A DNA stretch of 32,168 nt, taken from the NCBI GenBank assembly GCA_002479415.1, contig DLMZ01000046.1, forward strand, positions 780-32,947, read 5' to 3'. Positions within the stretch are counted from its first letter, which is position 1, and every line of letters starts with the position of its first letter. This document shows positions 1 to 7,690 of the stretch, one piece after another. Both the position numbers and the translations under genes were made by a program. Under the pieces are notes generated by a model. The model saw nothing but the letters and a program-made list of their open reading frames with translations. It was not told where the DNA came from and ran no database searches. The DNA is from Firmicutes bacterium UBA7523 (GTDB taxonomy: Bacteria > Bacillota > Dethiobacteria > Dethiobacterales > Dethiobacteraceae).

Positions 1-137
1 TTGATGGTAGAGCGGTAAAAACTCTAAAAATAGTGCTTCGATATTTTTTATTTTTTTATCCATTACGGCACCGCCATTTAGTTTGAATTCTAACTAATGT
101 AATTCTAGCTGTTACTTTCCGCAAAGTCAAGTCAGAC

Positions 138-165
138 TTTTCAATTGCGCCGGTTATGATATAAT
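138..165 (+). promoter_or_regulatory. Candidate sigma-A promoter for the dnaJ-like gene
   Basis: A perfect TATAAT (160-165) carries the extended -10 TG two bases upstream (157-158). A weak -35, TTTTCA, lies at 138-143 with a 16-base spacer. The leader of about 70 bases then holds an imperfect inverted repeat (190-198 with 222-230, 8 of 9 pairs) ending just before the start codon's weak ribosome site. I see no gene in bases 1-137. Confidence 0.55.
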
Positions 166-240
166 TAATTATGATAAAAAATGGATGTTGCCGTCCTTGC
201 GGATTACCAGCATAAATATTAAAGAACGGCGGTGTGAATT

Positions 241-1227
241 ATGGGGGTAAAATTTCAAGATTATTACGAAATCCTGGGGCTCAAGCGCAATGCTACAGAG
301 AAGGAAATTAAAGATGCATACCGTAAACTGGCACGTAAGTACCATCCTGACTTACACTCCGCCGAAGAAAAAGCGGCGGCGGAAGAAAAGTTTAAAAAAA
401 TTAACGAAGCACATGAGGTGTTAAGCGACACAGAAAAAAGAGCAAAGTATGACAGACTCGGCGAAAACTGGCAGGCCGGAGAAGATTTCCGACCACATCC
501 CGACATGGATGGAATGCATTTTTATTCGAGCACCGGAAACAACAGTGACTTTAGTGACTTCTTTGAAACACTATTCGGGGGCGGCTTCCACAGCGGCTTC
601 AATGCTTTTGGCGGGCAAAGAGCATCACGCCGGACTCCACGAGGACAAGATGTGGAAACTGAGTTGCCGCTAACCCTGGAAGAAGCTTTTCACGGCGGAA
701 AGAAGACTGTCCAGGTTAACATTGGAGATTACTGTGACCTCTGTGGCGGCAGCGGCGTAAGGGGTAACCGCCATTGTCCGGAATGCAGAGGAACAGGACA
801 AAAATCCTCTCCTAAAACTTTAACAGTAAAAATCCCGCCCGGGACCAGGGAAGGAACAAAAATCCGGCTGCGAGGCCAGGGCGGCAGTTCACCCGGAGGG
901 CAAAGTGGAGACCTCTACTTAAAAGTTATACTGCTACCCCACACGACATACAAGATAACCGGGGACGACCTTGAAGCAAACCTATATATATCCCCTTGGC
1001 AAGCAGCGCTAGGAGCCAAAGCTAGCTCTGCTACCTTGGACGGAGCAGTATCCGTATCTGTGCCGCCGCTAAGCGGCGCAGGCAAAAAGCTCCGCTTGCG
1101 AGGCAAAGGACTTAGCCGTAAAGACGGCAGCCGCGGTGATTTGTTTTTAAATATTGTTATTGATATCCCTAAACAGCTTAGCCCGGAAGAAACAGAGTTA
1201 TACCGACAATTGTCTCAAATCAAATAA
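241..1227 (+). CDS. DnaJ/CbpA-like Hsp40 co-chaperone with a half-size zinc domain
   Basis: 328-residue J-domain protein, expected to stimulate DnaK ATPase and deliver unfolded clients in the cytoplasm. The J domain covers about residues 7-73, with the diagnostic HPD at 35-37. A loose Gly/Phe-rich linker follows (about 90-130), then the client-binding domain starting near 'QDVETELPLTLEEAFHGG'. DnaJ proper has four CxxCxGxG motifs; here only two are present (Cys165/168 and Cys179/182), enough for one zinc site. The C-terminal domain with its 'PPGTREGTKIRLRGQG' turn is complete. It is therefore between DnaJ and zinc-free CbpA. ATG is preceded by a purine-rich but weak ribosome site (GGCGGTG). 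No grpE/dnaK is nearby; the gene is followed after 15 bases by a phosphoesterase gene, probably cotranscribed. Family assignment is secure, exact subfamily is not. Confidence 0.92.
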   Translation: MGVKFQDYYEILGLKRNATEKEIKDAYRKLARKYHPDLHSAEEKAAAEEKFKKINEAHEVLSDTEKRAKYDRLGENWQAGEDFRPHPDMDGMHFYSSTGNNSDFSDFFETLFGGGFHSGFNAFGGQRASRRTPRGQDVETELPLTLEEAFHGGKKTVQVNIGDYCDLCGGSGVRGNRHCPECRGTGQKSSPKTLTVKIPPGTREGTKIRLRGQGGSSPGGQSGDLYLKVILLPHTTYKITGDDLEANLYISPWQAALGAKASSATLDGAVSVSVPPLSGAGKKLRLRGKGLSRKDGSRGDLFLNIVIDIPKQLSPEETELYRQLSQIK

Positions 1228-1242
1228 TAAAAGGAGTTCCCC

Positions 1243-1734
1243 ATGCGTATTGGCGTAATAAGCGATACCCATATCCCCACCAGAGCTAAAGTCCTGCCGG
1301 CACAGCTTTTTGAGCTATTAGACGGAGTTAATTTAATTCTGCATGCCGGAGATATTGTGGAAGCATGGGTGTTGGATGAATTAGCGACGCTTGCGCCGGT
1401 AGAAGCGGTAGCAGGCAATATGGACCCGTTTGAACTAACTACTCGGTTAGGACAAAAAAAAATCCTAAATATTGCATCCTTTAGAATTGGGCTTATTCAC
1501 GGCAACCACGGAGCAATTAGCAAAAAAACGCCCCAGCGAGCACTGGATGCTTTTTCAGAAGACAACGTTGATTGTATAGTTTTCGGACACAGCCACCAAC
1601 CCTATTGCCGAAAAGAAAACAATGTCCTGCTTTTTAATCCCGGCTCCCCCACAGACCGCAGAAGAGAACCAAACTTTTCCTGTGGCATTCTTACTCTAGA
1701 TAAAGAGATTACCGGCAATATTTTATATTTCTAA
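1243..1734 (+). CDS. YfcE/MJ0936-type metallophosphoesterase
   Basis: 163-residue calcineurin-like phosphoesterase of the small YfcE class, which hydrolyses phosphodiesters using a two-metal centre. All signature motifs are visible in order: ISDTH (Asp8, His10), HAGD (Asp37), GNMD (Asn59), HGNHG and the C-terminal GHSHQP. The length matches the family, so it is intact. Start ATG is supported by AAAGGAG seven bases upstream (1229-1235). It sits 15 bases after the J-domain gene and ends at a terminator-like repeat. Physiological substrate is unknown; members act in vitro on model phosphodiesters, so nothing specific can be claimed. Confidence is high for the fold and moderate for activity. Confidence 0.9.
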   Translation: MRIGVISDTHIPTRAKVLPAQLFELLDGVNLILHAGDIVEAWVLDELATLAPVEAVAGNMDPFELTTRLGQKKILNIASFRIGLIHGNHGAISKKTPQRALDAFSEDNVDCIVFGHSHQPYCRKENNVLLFNPGSPTDRRREPNFSCGILTLDKEITGNILYF

Positions 1735-1743
1735 AACAAAAAT

Positions 1744-1815
1744 CCCGAAACCACAGGCGTATTTAACATACGTCGAGGATTTCGGTTTTTTTGTGACAAA
1801 GCAATGCGCCTTTTT
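1744..1815 (+). repeat. Structured dispersed repeat, copy A, acting as terminator-like hairpin
   Basis: The arms CCGAAA and TTTCGG enclose a block containing AGGCGTAT and, five bases later, ATACG; the right arm runs into a seven-T tract, so it can serve as a rho-independent terminator for the plus-strand genes. Past the T tract come GTGAC and AGCAATGCGCCT, whose last eight bases can pair with AGGCGTAT (one G-T pair). The same block order occurs at 10478-10574 and 10601-10697. The copy lies between convergent genes (phosphoesterase and pyrophosphatase), so it may end transcription from both sides. Confidence 0.75.
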
Positions 1816-1823
1816 AAACAGCC

Positions 1824-2315
1824 TTAAAATTGTTTCCTTGAAGCATACCTCTGACGGGAAGCATTAATAACCTCCCAAGCTTTCTCCTGGTTACCCCAAC
1901 CGCCAATTTTAGTTTTCTTTTCTTCAAGATCTTTATAAATCTCAAAAAAGTGGGAAATTTCCCGAATGAGGTTTGGAGGCAGGTCTCCTTTTTCCTTAAC
2001 CCATCCCCACAGAGGATCTCCCAAAGAAACGCAAATTATTTTTTCATCCTTGCCTTTTTCGTCCCACATCTCCAAAACAGCTACGGGGACGGCACGAATT
2101 TCACAACCGGGAAACGTGGGGTCACCAGCCAGTACTAAAGCATCCAGCTCGTCACCGTCTTCAGCCAACGTTTCAGGAATATAGCCGTAATCCGCTGGAT
2201 AATGCACAGAGGAGAACAGCATTCTGTCCAACAAAAACCGGCCAGTTGTTTTGTTAAATTCATACTTGTTACGTGAACCCTTAGGTACTTCTACAAAAAC
2301 TCTTACATAATCCAT
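1824..2315 (-). CDS. ppa: Family I soluble inorganic pyrophosphatase
   Basis: 163-residue cytoplasmic enzyme that hydrolyses pyrophosphate to two phosphates, pulling biosynthetic reactions forward. Family I features are present in order: 'VFVEVPKGSRNKYEF' near the N-terminus (active-site Glu and Lys), the 'HYPADYGYIPET' loop (38-49), the metal-binding 'EDGDELDALVL' and the later 'DEKGKDEKI' acidic loop. The canonical second Asp spacing DGDPLD is here DGDELD, a conservative change. Length is typical for compact bacterial enzymes. ATG is preceded by AGGAG about ten bases upstream. The gene stands alone on the minus strand between the convergent repeat and a 70-base gap before the radical SAM gene. 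Confidence 0.93.
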   Translation of the reverse strand: MDYVRVFVEVPKGSRNKYEFNKTTGRFLLDRMLFSSVHYPADYGYIPETLAEDGDELDALVLAGDPTFPGCEIRAVPVAVLEMWDEKGKDEKIICVSLGDPLWGWVKEKGDLPPNLIREISHFFEIYKDLEEKKTKIGGWGNQEKAWEVINASRQRYASRKQF

Positions 2316-2385
2316 GACTCAAGCTCCTAGTTTCTTATTTTTATTATCAAAGTTTAACATAGAACAATAACGGTGTCAATAAATG

Positions 2386-3717
2386 CTAAACGATGGCAAC
2401 AGGAATTTCTAATGCTTTCTCCAGCACTTTTACGCTTTTTCCTGTTAAATCATGGCCTTTGTGGTCAAAGGCTTCCCGAGGGACCAACACCAAATCAGGG
2501 GCAAACGGCGTTTCTTCAGTAGCGCTTATCATATCATCTACAGTAAGCAGCCCTGCCGACAAAATAGAGCCGCCAAAGAATACGTTGTCCACAGGGCGAG
2601 CATGTATCGGCTCAATATTTAAGCTTTTTAAGGCAGCGCCAACGACAGGGAGAGCCAGTTGTGATGCAAGCAAAAGCGGAGCCACAGATAAACGATAATT
2701 TATTTCCTCTTCAATTTGCTCTATGCGTGCCGCATCCATATCATACAATACAACAAAACCGGGAGATTGTCCCTCTTTTTTGTCCAAGCACACTACCAGC
2801 GGCCTGCCGTCTCTCATCAGTTGGAGCTTAGGAGAAACGGCATTTTGTGCCAGCATAAATGCTTCTACCCGTGTCCTGGGTTTTTTGCCGTCTGCAGCTA
2901 AGATGATGTCTCCTGGCAAAAGACCGGCGGAGGCTGCGGGAGAATCTTTAATGATACCGTATATTTCCGGTGTCAGGTTGTGAAGAACAGATGGCTCAGG
3001 AATAACAGGCACCCCGGTTAAGTCGGTCATTTCCTGTGCCATTGCCGTTACTTCGTCCCAGAGAGATAGAGGAAAACGCAGATTATCAGGAGCAAATTTT
3101 GTATAGCCGGGAAGAAAAACACGCACTGTTAACGCCCCGTTTTCTGCGAGAAATCCGATGGTTTCCTTAATATCTTCTATTCCGGTCAAATGCGGCATAG
3201 CTACCAAGCTGCCGTGAAAGGGAATGCCAAGGCAATTTAGACGACGCACAGCATCAAGTGTGCGGCGGGGTTCCTTATCATTAAGCAGTAACCGGCGCCC
3301 ATGCTCCGTGGAGCTGTTAAGCGAAATAGTCAGTTCCAGCGGCTTTAGTCTTGCCAATTCATCTGCTAATCCCTGCGTCAGCAGTGTGCCGTTTGTTGTA
3401 ATTGCAAGAAGTGTTTCGGGCAGCATCTGCCTTATTCCCCGCAAAATAACAGCAGCTTCGGGATGGGTAAATGGCTCCCCTTCATCCAAGCGTGTCGCCG
3501 ACTCCCCAATCACCACTTTGCGCCGAGGATTAAGAAATTGGATCAAATCAAGCATCTGCTCCGCGGGCAGCGGCGGCAACCGAAAAGTTCTCACCCCGGG
3601 GGGATTTTGACGATGACTGCAAAAGATGCAACCCAGGTTGCATCTTGAAGTAAAGGGAAATACATTTTTTTCTGCTATGGCATGAAGCAAATAAGGGTAA
3701 AATTCCTTAGACTGCAT
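2386..3717 (-). CDS. Radical SAM protein with internal PDZ and DUF512-like C-terminal domain
   Basis: 443 residues. The radical SAM cluster motif is CNLGCIFC (Cys26, 30, 33), followed by a TIM-barrel-like stretch to about residue 235. A PDZ-like segment follows (about 250-310, 'SPAASAGLLPGDIILAADG'). The C-terminal 100 residues ('NVFFGGSILSAGLLTVDDM', 'LVLVPREAF') resemble the tail of DUF512 proteins, where it follows 'VAGLLTGQD'-type motifs. DUF512 proteins as I know them place PDZ first, so the order here is different. A longer reading from 3750 exists, but ATG at 3717 has AGGGAG seven bases upstream and starts inside the end of murC (11-base overlap), suggesting translational coupling. Reaction and substrate are unknown. 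Confidence 0.75.
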   Translation of the reverse strand: MQSKEFYPYLLHAIAEKNVFPFTSRCNLGCIFCSHRQNPPGVRTFRLPPLPAEQMLDLIQFLNPRRKVVIGESATRLDEGEPFTHPEAAVILRGIRQMLPETLLAITTNGTLLTQGLADELARLKPLELTISLNSSTEHGRRLLLNDKEPRRTLDAVRRLNCLGIPFHGSLVAMPHLTGIEDIKETIGFLAENGALTVRVFLPGYTKFAPDNLRFPLSLWDEVTAMAQEMTDLTGVPVIPEPSVLHNLTPEIYGIIKDSPAASAGLLPGDIILAADGKKPRTRVEAFMLAQNAVSPKLQLMRDGRPLVVCLDKKEGQSPGFVVLYDMDAARIEQIEEEINYRLSVAPLLLASQLALPVVGAALKSLNIEPIHARPVDNVFFGGSILSAGLLTVDDMISATEETPFAPDLVLVPREAFDHKGHDLTGKSVKVLEKALEIPVAIV

Positions 3718-5092
3718 TAAGCTTCTCCCTAAGACGGGCAGCGACATCATGGCCTATTTCTGTTATATCTCCGGCACCCATGCTAATGATTAGATCTCCG
3801 GGCCGTGCGTCGGCCACAACTCGGCTTGCCATTTCCGCCGCATCGTCTATTTGAACCACATCAGCGCCCTGGCTGACGGTTCTGGCCGCAAGCTCAACAG
3901 AACCTACTCCATTTATCGGGGTTTCACCAGCGGCATAAACTTTATGTATATATACTTTATCTGCTTTAGCAAGAGCAACTGCAAATTCGTCCATAAAAAG
4001 CCTTGTTCGGCTATAGCGGTGTGGTTGGAAGATAACCACAACTCTTTTGGGGTCACCGTAGCGGGCTGCATCCAAAGTTGCCCCCACTTCTGTAGGATGG
4101 TGAGCGTAATCGTCAACCACTGTGTAGCCTTTTTCGCACATCAAAAACTGAAAACGACGCTTAGCTCCTGAGAAATCTTCCAAGCCGGCTTTAATATGTG
4201 CGAAAGGAACATCCATTTGGCCTGCAACAGCAATGGCCGCCAGAGCATTTTCCACATTATGAGTGCCGGGAACACGTAATGTGATTTCACCTAAAAGCTG
4301 TTCTTTGTGCCAAACTGTAAACCTTGTGCCCCAGCCGGATTTTTCCAGGTTGGTTGCTCTGTATTCGGCAGAAGAATTAATGCTGTATGTAACTATATTT
4401 TCCAGATATGAGGGGAGTATTTGTTCCAAGTATATATTATCGGCAAACACAACGGCGCACCCGTCCGGTTTAATATTACTCATAAACCTTTTATAGGCAT
4501 CCAGCAGCAGATTAAAGTCATCATTATAGTGTTCAAGATGATCCGGCTCGACATTGGTAACCACGGCAATGCTGGGATGATAGCGCAAAAAGGAATTATC
4601 GCTTTCATCAGCTTCGGCAATTAGTAAATCCGAATTACCTACACGAGCATTGCCGTCAAATTCTCCCAAAACACCGCCGATAAAAACCGTGGGGTCCAAG
4701 CCTGCTTTAGCTAAAACAAGGGCCGACATGGATGTGGTGGTAGTCTTGCCGTGCGCTCCCGCTACTGCAACACTAAAACGAGCATTCAGGAAGTGGGCAA
4801 GAAGCTCCGAACGGTGCCAAATGGGGAGCTCTGCCGCTTTGGCTGCCGCTATCTCAGGGTTATCCTCAGAAATTGCGGTAGAATACACAACCAATTCTGC
4901 CTGGTCAATATAACGGGCGTCATGTCCAATATTGACTACTGCTCCCTGCTGTATGAGTTTTTCTATGATCTCACTATTTTTTAAATCAGACCCGGTCACT
5001 TGAAAACCAAGCTGCAGCAAAACACGTGCCAACCCGCTCATACCATAACCACCAATACCAACAAAGTGGACTTTTTTTATCTCCTTTAGCAA
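3707..5092 (-). CDS. murC: UDP-N-acetylmuramate--L-alanine ligase MurC
   Basis: 461-residue cytoplasmic ligase adding L-alanine to UDP-MurNAc with ATP, the first amino acid of the peptidoglycan stem peptide. Visible are the N-terminal Rossmann 'HFVGIGGYGMSGLA' (9-22), the ATP loop GAHGKTTTT (112-120), the 'VVTNVEPDHLEHY' segment typical of Mur ligases, and the C-terminal 'DDYAHHPTEV' and 'FQPHRYSRT' motifs specific to MurC. Length is normal. The start is TTG with GAGGGG six bases upstream; an AAAGGAG falls inside the first codons but offers no start codon at useful spacing. The usual murB/ftsQ neighbours are absent; the gene overlaps the downstream radical SAM gene and follows a 413-base gap carrying DnaA boxes. 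Confidence 0.95.
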   Translation of the reverse strand: MLKEIKKVHFVGIGGYGMSGLARVLLQLGFQVTGSDLKNSEIIEKLIQQGAVVNIGHDARYIDQAELVVYSTAISEDNPEIAAAKAAELPIWHRSELLAHFLNARFSVAVAGAHGKTTTTSMSALVLAKAGLDPTVFIGGVLGEFDGNARVGNSDLLIAEADESDNSFLRYHPSIAVVTNVEPDHLEHYNDDFNLLLDAYKRFMSNIKPDGCAVVFADNIYLEQILPSYLENIVTYSINSSAEYRATNLEKSGWGTRFTVWHKEQLLGEITLRVPGTHNVENALAAIAVAGQMDVPFAHIKAGLEDFSGAKRRFQFLMCEKGYTVVDDYAHHPTEVGATLDAARYGDPKRVVVIFQPHRYSRTRLFMDEFAVALAKADKVYIHKVYAAGETPINGVGSVELAARTVSQGADVVQIDDAAEMASRVVADARPGDLIISMGAGDITEIGHDVAARLREKLNAV

Positions 5093-5314
5093 AAGCGTCC
5101 CCTCTTTCTTTCCTGCATTGTAGTGTATGTCCGTATTACACTTTTTGAAACCATAAAAGCAATTGTGCTTAATTTTACCAATATTCTAAAGTAACAAGCT
5201 AAAGCATTGTGTCAAAATTTGACTTAATCACTACCATTGTCTTGTCGAAATTAATCAACCTGCGTTATGAGAACTTCTATTATGTTAATTGCTTCACTAC
5301 CTGAATTATGCCCT

Positions 5315-5342
5315 ATTTTAACAATTACCGCCGTTCTAACAA
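5315..5342 (-). promoter_or_regulatory. Candidate promoter for murC
   Basis: On the minus strand TTGTTA (5337-5342) and TAAAAT (5315-5320) are 16 bases apart, giving a predicted transcript with a leader of about 215 bases before murC. The DnaA boxes sit directly upstream of its -35. A perfect TTGACA also occurs nearer the gene (5210-5215), but no good -10 lies 16-18 bases from it. Unsupported beyond the motif match. Confidence 0.35.
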
Positions 5343-5357
5343 TGTAAGTTACATAAG

Positions 5358-5438
5358 TAATCCACAGTTTACACAGGGTTATCCACAGAAAAATCCCCAT
5401 TATTAAAGAATTGTTAAATTTTATCCACATTATCCACA
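5358..5438 (+). promoter_or_regulatory. Cluster of DnaA boxes in the tsaD-murC gap
   Basis: Three perfect TTATCCACA nonamers in the same orientation lie at 5379-5387, 5421-5429 and 5430-5438, the last two abutting head to tail. A one-mismatch copy, TAATCCACA, is at 5358-5366, and a poorer TTTACACA-like copy follows at about 5369. AT-rich sequence surrounds them. The 413-base gap 5093-5505 holds no convincing gene; besides this cluster and a candidate promoter I see nothing else in it. No dnaA, dnaN or rpmH is in the window, so this is more likely a DnaA-binding regulatory or titration cluster than the origin, although an origin cannot be excluded. Confidence 0.8.
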
Positions 5439-5505
5439 GAAAGCTTACATAATACTTTTTCACTGTTTCAGTAGCAACATTCTCACTAACCTATGACTAT
5501 TAATG

Positions 5506-6516
5506 TCAAACGGTGAAAGCATTTAAGTCTAAACCTGCATACTCATTACGTTTATAAAGGTCATAGCCGGCGCAAGCTACCATTGCGGCATTATCAGTAC
5601 ATAGCTCTGGCGGCGGATAGTTCAAACCTATACCGTCCAGGGCAAGCGTCTCACGTAATTGCAGACGTAATTGTCGGTTAGCCGCCACCCCTCCTGCAAG
5701 CAAAACGGTTTTTGCACCTTTGGACTTTGCCGCTAAGCGAGTTTTTTCCACTAGGACATCTACAACAGCAGCTTGAAAACCGGCGGCAATATCAGCCTTG
5801 GGAATGGGTTCCCCCCGCTGTTCAAGATTATGCAAAACGTTAATAACTGCTGATTTTAAGCCGGAAAAAGAAAACTCATAACTATGGTCCTGACCGGAAA
5901 ATGCCCGTGGAAATCTAAACGCATCGGGATTGCCCTGCATAGCTATTTTGTCGATAGCTGGACCGCCGGGATAACCTAGGCCTAAAACCCTGGCCACTTT
6001 ATCAAAGGCTTCTCCAGCCGCATCATCCCGGGTCGTTCCCAGAAGTTCTGTTTCGCTTCTGGAAAGCAGGTAAAGGAGACTGGTGTGCCCACCTGAAGCC
6101 ACCAGGCAAACAGCGGGAAACTGCACCGTATGGACCAGATAATTGGCTGCCACATGAGACATTACATGATTGACGGCAACCAGCGGTTTTTGCAGCGCAT
6201 AAGCCAACGTTTTTGCCATATTAACACCGACTAGAAGTGCTCCTACAAGGCCGGGACCGTTTGTAACAGCTACGGCAGAAATATCTGCAAACCCTGCACC
6301 AGCTTCCGACAGCGCATACTCAACCACATCATTAATGACCTCTAAATGTTTTCTTGACGCAATTTCGGGAACGACGCCGCCAAATTTCTTATGGTCTTCG
6401 ACCTGAGAAGCAATAATATTACTACGCATCTCCCGGCCGTCAGCCACTACTGCTGCCGCGGTTTCATCACAAGATGATTCAATCCCTAGAATTAATATCT
6501 TATTCATAGCAGCCAT
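5506..6516 (-). CDS. tsaD: tRNA N6-adenosine threonylcarbamoyltransferase TsaD
   Basis: 336-residue ASKHA-fold enzyme that transfers threonylcarbamoyl from TC-AMP to A37 of ANN-decoding tRNAs (t6A), acting with TsaB and TsaE. Motifs: 'LGIESSCDETAAAV' (10-23), the metal-binding HxxxH His117/His121, SGGHT (141-145), and 'CTDNAAMVACAG' near the C-terminus. The HxxxH reads HVMSH instead of the more usual HxEGH, but both histidines are kept. A reading from 6546 exists; ATG at 6516 is preferred because GAGGG lies seven bases upstream, and ATG 6507 is too far from it. The start overlaps the end of rimI by 17 bases. It is last of the thiL-tsaE-tsaB-rimI-tsaD operon. Confidence 0.95.
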   Translation of the reverse strand: MAAMNKILILGIESSCDETAAAVVADGREMRSNIIASQVEDHKKFGGVVPEIASRKHLEVINDVVEYALSEAGAGFADISAVAVTNGPGLVGALLVGVNMAKTLAYALQKPLVAVNHVMSHVAANYLVHTVQFPAVCLVASGGHTSLLYLLSRSETELLGTTRDDAAGEAFDKVARVLGLGYPGGPAIDKIAMQGNPDAFRFPRAFSGQDHSYEFSFSGLKSAVINVLHNLEQRGEPIPKADIAAGFQAAVVDVLVEKTRLAAKSKGAKTVLLAGGVAANRQLRLQLRETLALDGIGLNYPPPELCTDNAAMVACAGYDLYKRNEYAGLDLNAFTV

Positions 6517-6976
6517 TATTCGTCCCTCTCTCCACAAGCTGGTCAAGCCACATAATTACGGCATCCTCGTCATGATAGTATTTCCTCCTGATGCCACATC
6601 TGACAAATCCAAATTTTCTATAAAGCTCTTGCGCGATTGCATTGGAAGTTCTGACTTCCAGAGTCATTCGCTGCGCACCCATGCTTGCCGCCTCTTTTAT
6701 TAGGTTTCCCAACAGCATGGCTCCCACACCTCTACACTGCTTTTCGGGGCAAACTGCCAACGTTGTAATGTGCCCCTCATCCAATACCAACCACATACCG
6801 GAATAGCCTACAACCTTCCCGTCATCTAAAGCTACATAATAATAGGCAAAGGCATTATCTAAGACTTCATTAATAAATGCGCTTTTAGTCCACGGCGTAG
6901 GATAAACAATATTTTCAATTTCCGACACGGCGTCTACATGGACAAATTTCATCGGTTCAATTGTGATGCTCAGCAG
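6500..6976 (-). CDS. rimI: Ribosomal-protein-alanine N-acetyltransferase RimI (start uncertain, possibly CTG)
   Basis: GNAT acetyltransferase of the RimI type, placed as usual between tsaB and tsaD. The acetyl-CoA motif 'QCRGVGAMLLGNLIKEA' and 'NAIAQELYRKFGF' are clear. The start is a problem. The first ordinary start, ATG 6952, has no ribosome site and cuts off the first beta strand ('LLSITIEPM', matching the common ITIRPM N-terminus). No ATG, GTG or TTG exists in frame for many codons upstream, yet GGAGGGAGG (6982-6990) lies five bases before a CTG (6974-6976) and eight before a second CTG. I therefore annotate from 6976 (158 codons including stop). RimI acetylates ribosomal protein S18 in enterobacteria; the target here is unproven. 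Confidence 0.85.
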   Translation of the reverse strand: MLSITIEPMKFVHVDAVSEIENIVYPTPWTKSAFINEVLDNAFAYYYVALDDGKVVGYSGMWLVLDEGHITTLAVCPEKQCRGVGAMLLGNLIKEAASMGAQRMTLEVRTSNAIAQELYRKFGFVRCGIRRKYYHDEDAVIMWLDQLVERGTNNGCYE

Positions 6977-7685
6977 ACACGCCTCCCTCCCTGCAGCGTG
7001 CTTGATATTTTCTTTCCGCTTCCGTAGAGCGAATATATTGCGGCAATAATTCTCTATAAGATAGGCCAACATTGGCATTAAATTCATCCAACCCCAGCCT
7101 GGCCACGGCAGAAGCCCTGCTAAGCCCTGATTCAAAGGGGAGAAAACATGCTTGACTTCCCAGCTCGTTTACAATTGCTTCTTTATGAACAGGCACACCG
7201 TCGCCGACAAAGAGAACAAGCTTGTCTTGTACTGCCAGCTCCCGCAGCAACTCTTCCAAAGGGATTGCCCGATCCGCTCTTAATCGCTTGGGGCTCTCCC
7301 CGGGATGAAAAACAGCATTATAAACCTGGCTGCGCCGAGCATCGAGAATAGGCGATATCAACCCCGGGAAATGCGGAAACTGGGCGGCCAATGCTGCTAA
7401 GGTGGAAATACCGGCCAACGGTAAATTCAAAGCCTGCCCCAAAGCACGCGCCGTCACTACTCCGATACGCAACCCAGTAAAGGAGCCTGGCCCGGCCGCC
7501 ACCGCCACTCCGTTCAATTGTCCGGGAGTAATTCCAATATCGCTCAGCATTTGGTCAACAAGCGGTAATAGCCTTTCCGAATGAGTTTTCTTAACCTGCA
7601 GAGTATACTCTGCAAGCATTTTTTCCGGCGTGACCACAGCCACGCTGCAGACCAGTGTGCTTGTATCTATCCCCAGCACTCTCAC
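6957..7685 (-). CDS. tsaB: TsaB, t6A synthesis scaffold paralogous to TsaD
   Basis: ASKHA-fold partner of TsaD, catalytically inactive itself, needed to assemble the TsaBDE complex that makes t6A37. The start 'LGIDTSTLVCSVAVV' and 'GPGSFTGLRIG' (about 64-74) are hallmark TsaB sequences. A longer reading from GTG 7706 exists, but AAGGAG (7694-7699) lies nine bases before GTG 7685, giving 242 residues starting MRVLGIDTS. Its ribosome site overlaps the end of tsaE, indicating coupled translation, and its 3' end overlaps the proposed start of rimI by 20 bases. Confidence 0.93.
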   Translation of the reverse strand: MRVLGIDTSTLVCSVAVVTPEKMLAEYTLQVKKTHSERLLPLVDQMLSDIGITPGQLNGVAVAAGPGSFTGLRIGVVTARALGQALNLPLAGISTLAALAAQFPHFPGLISPILDARRSQVYNAVFHPGESPKRLRADRAIPLEELLRELAVQDKLVLFVGDGVPVHKEAIVNELGSQACFLPFESGLSRASAVARLGLDEFNANVGLSYRELLPQYIRSTEAERKYQARCREGGVSAEHHN

Positions 7686-7690
7686 ATTGC

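Noticed and set aside
1..60. GGTAGAGCGG at the window start, like a tRNA D-arm
   Set aside because: No anticodon arm, T arm or acceptor stem can be formed around it.
5358..5438. DnaA boxes as proof of the replication origin
   Set aside because: No dnaA, dnaN, gyrB or rpmH nearby; kept only as a DnaA-binding cluster.
5251..5463. 70-codon minus-strand open frame in the tsaD-murC gap
   Set aside because: Low-complexity Ile/Trp-rich translation, no good ribosome site, and it runs across the DnaA-box cluster.
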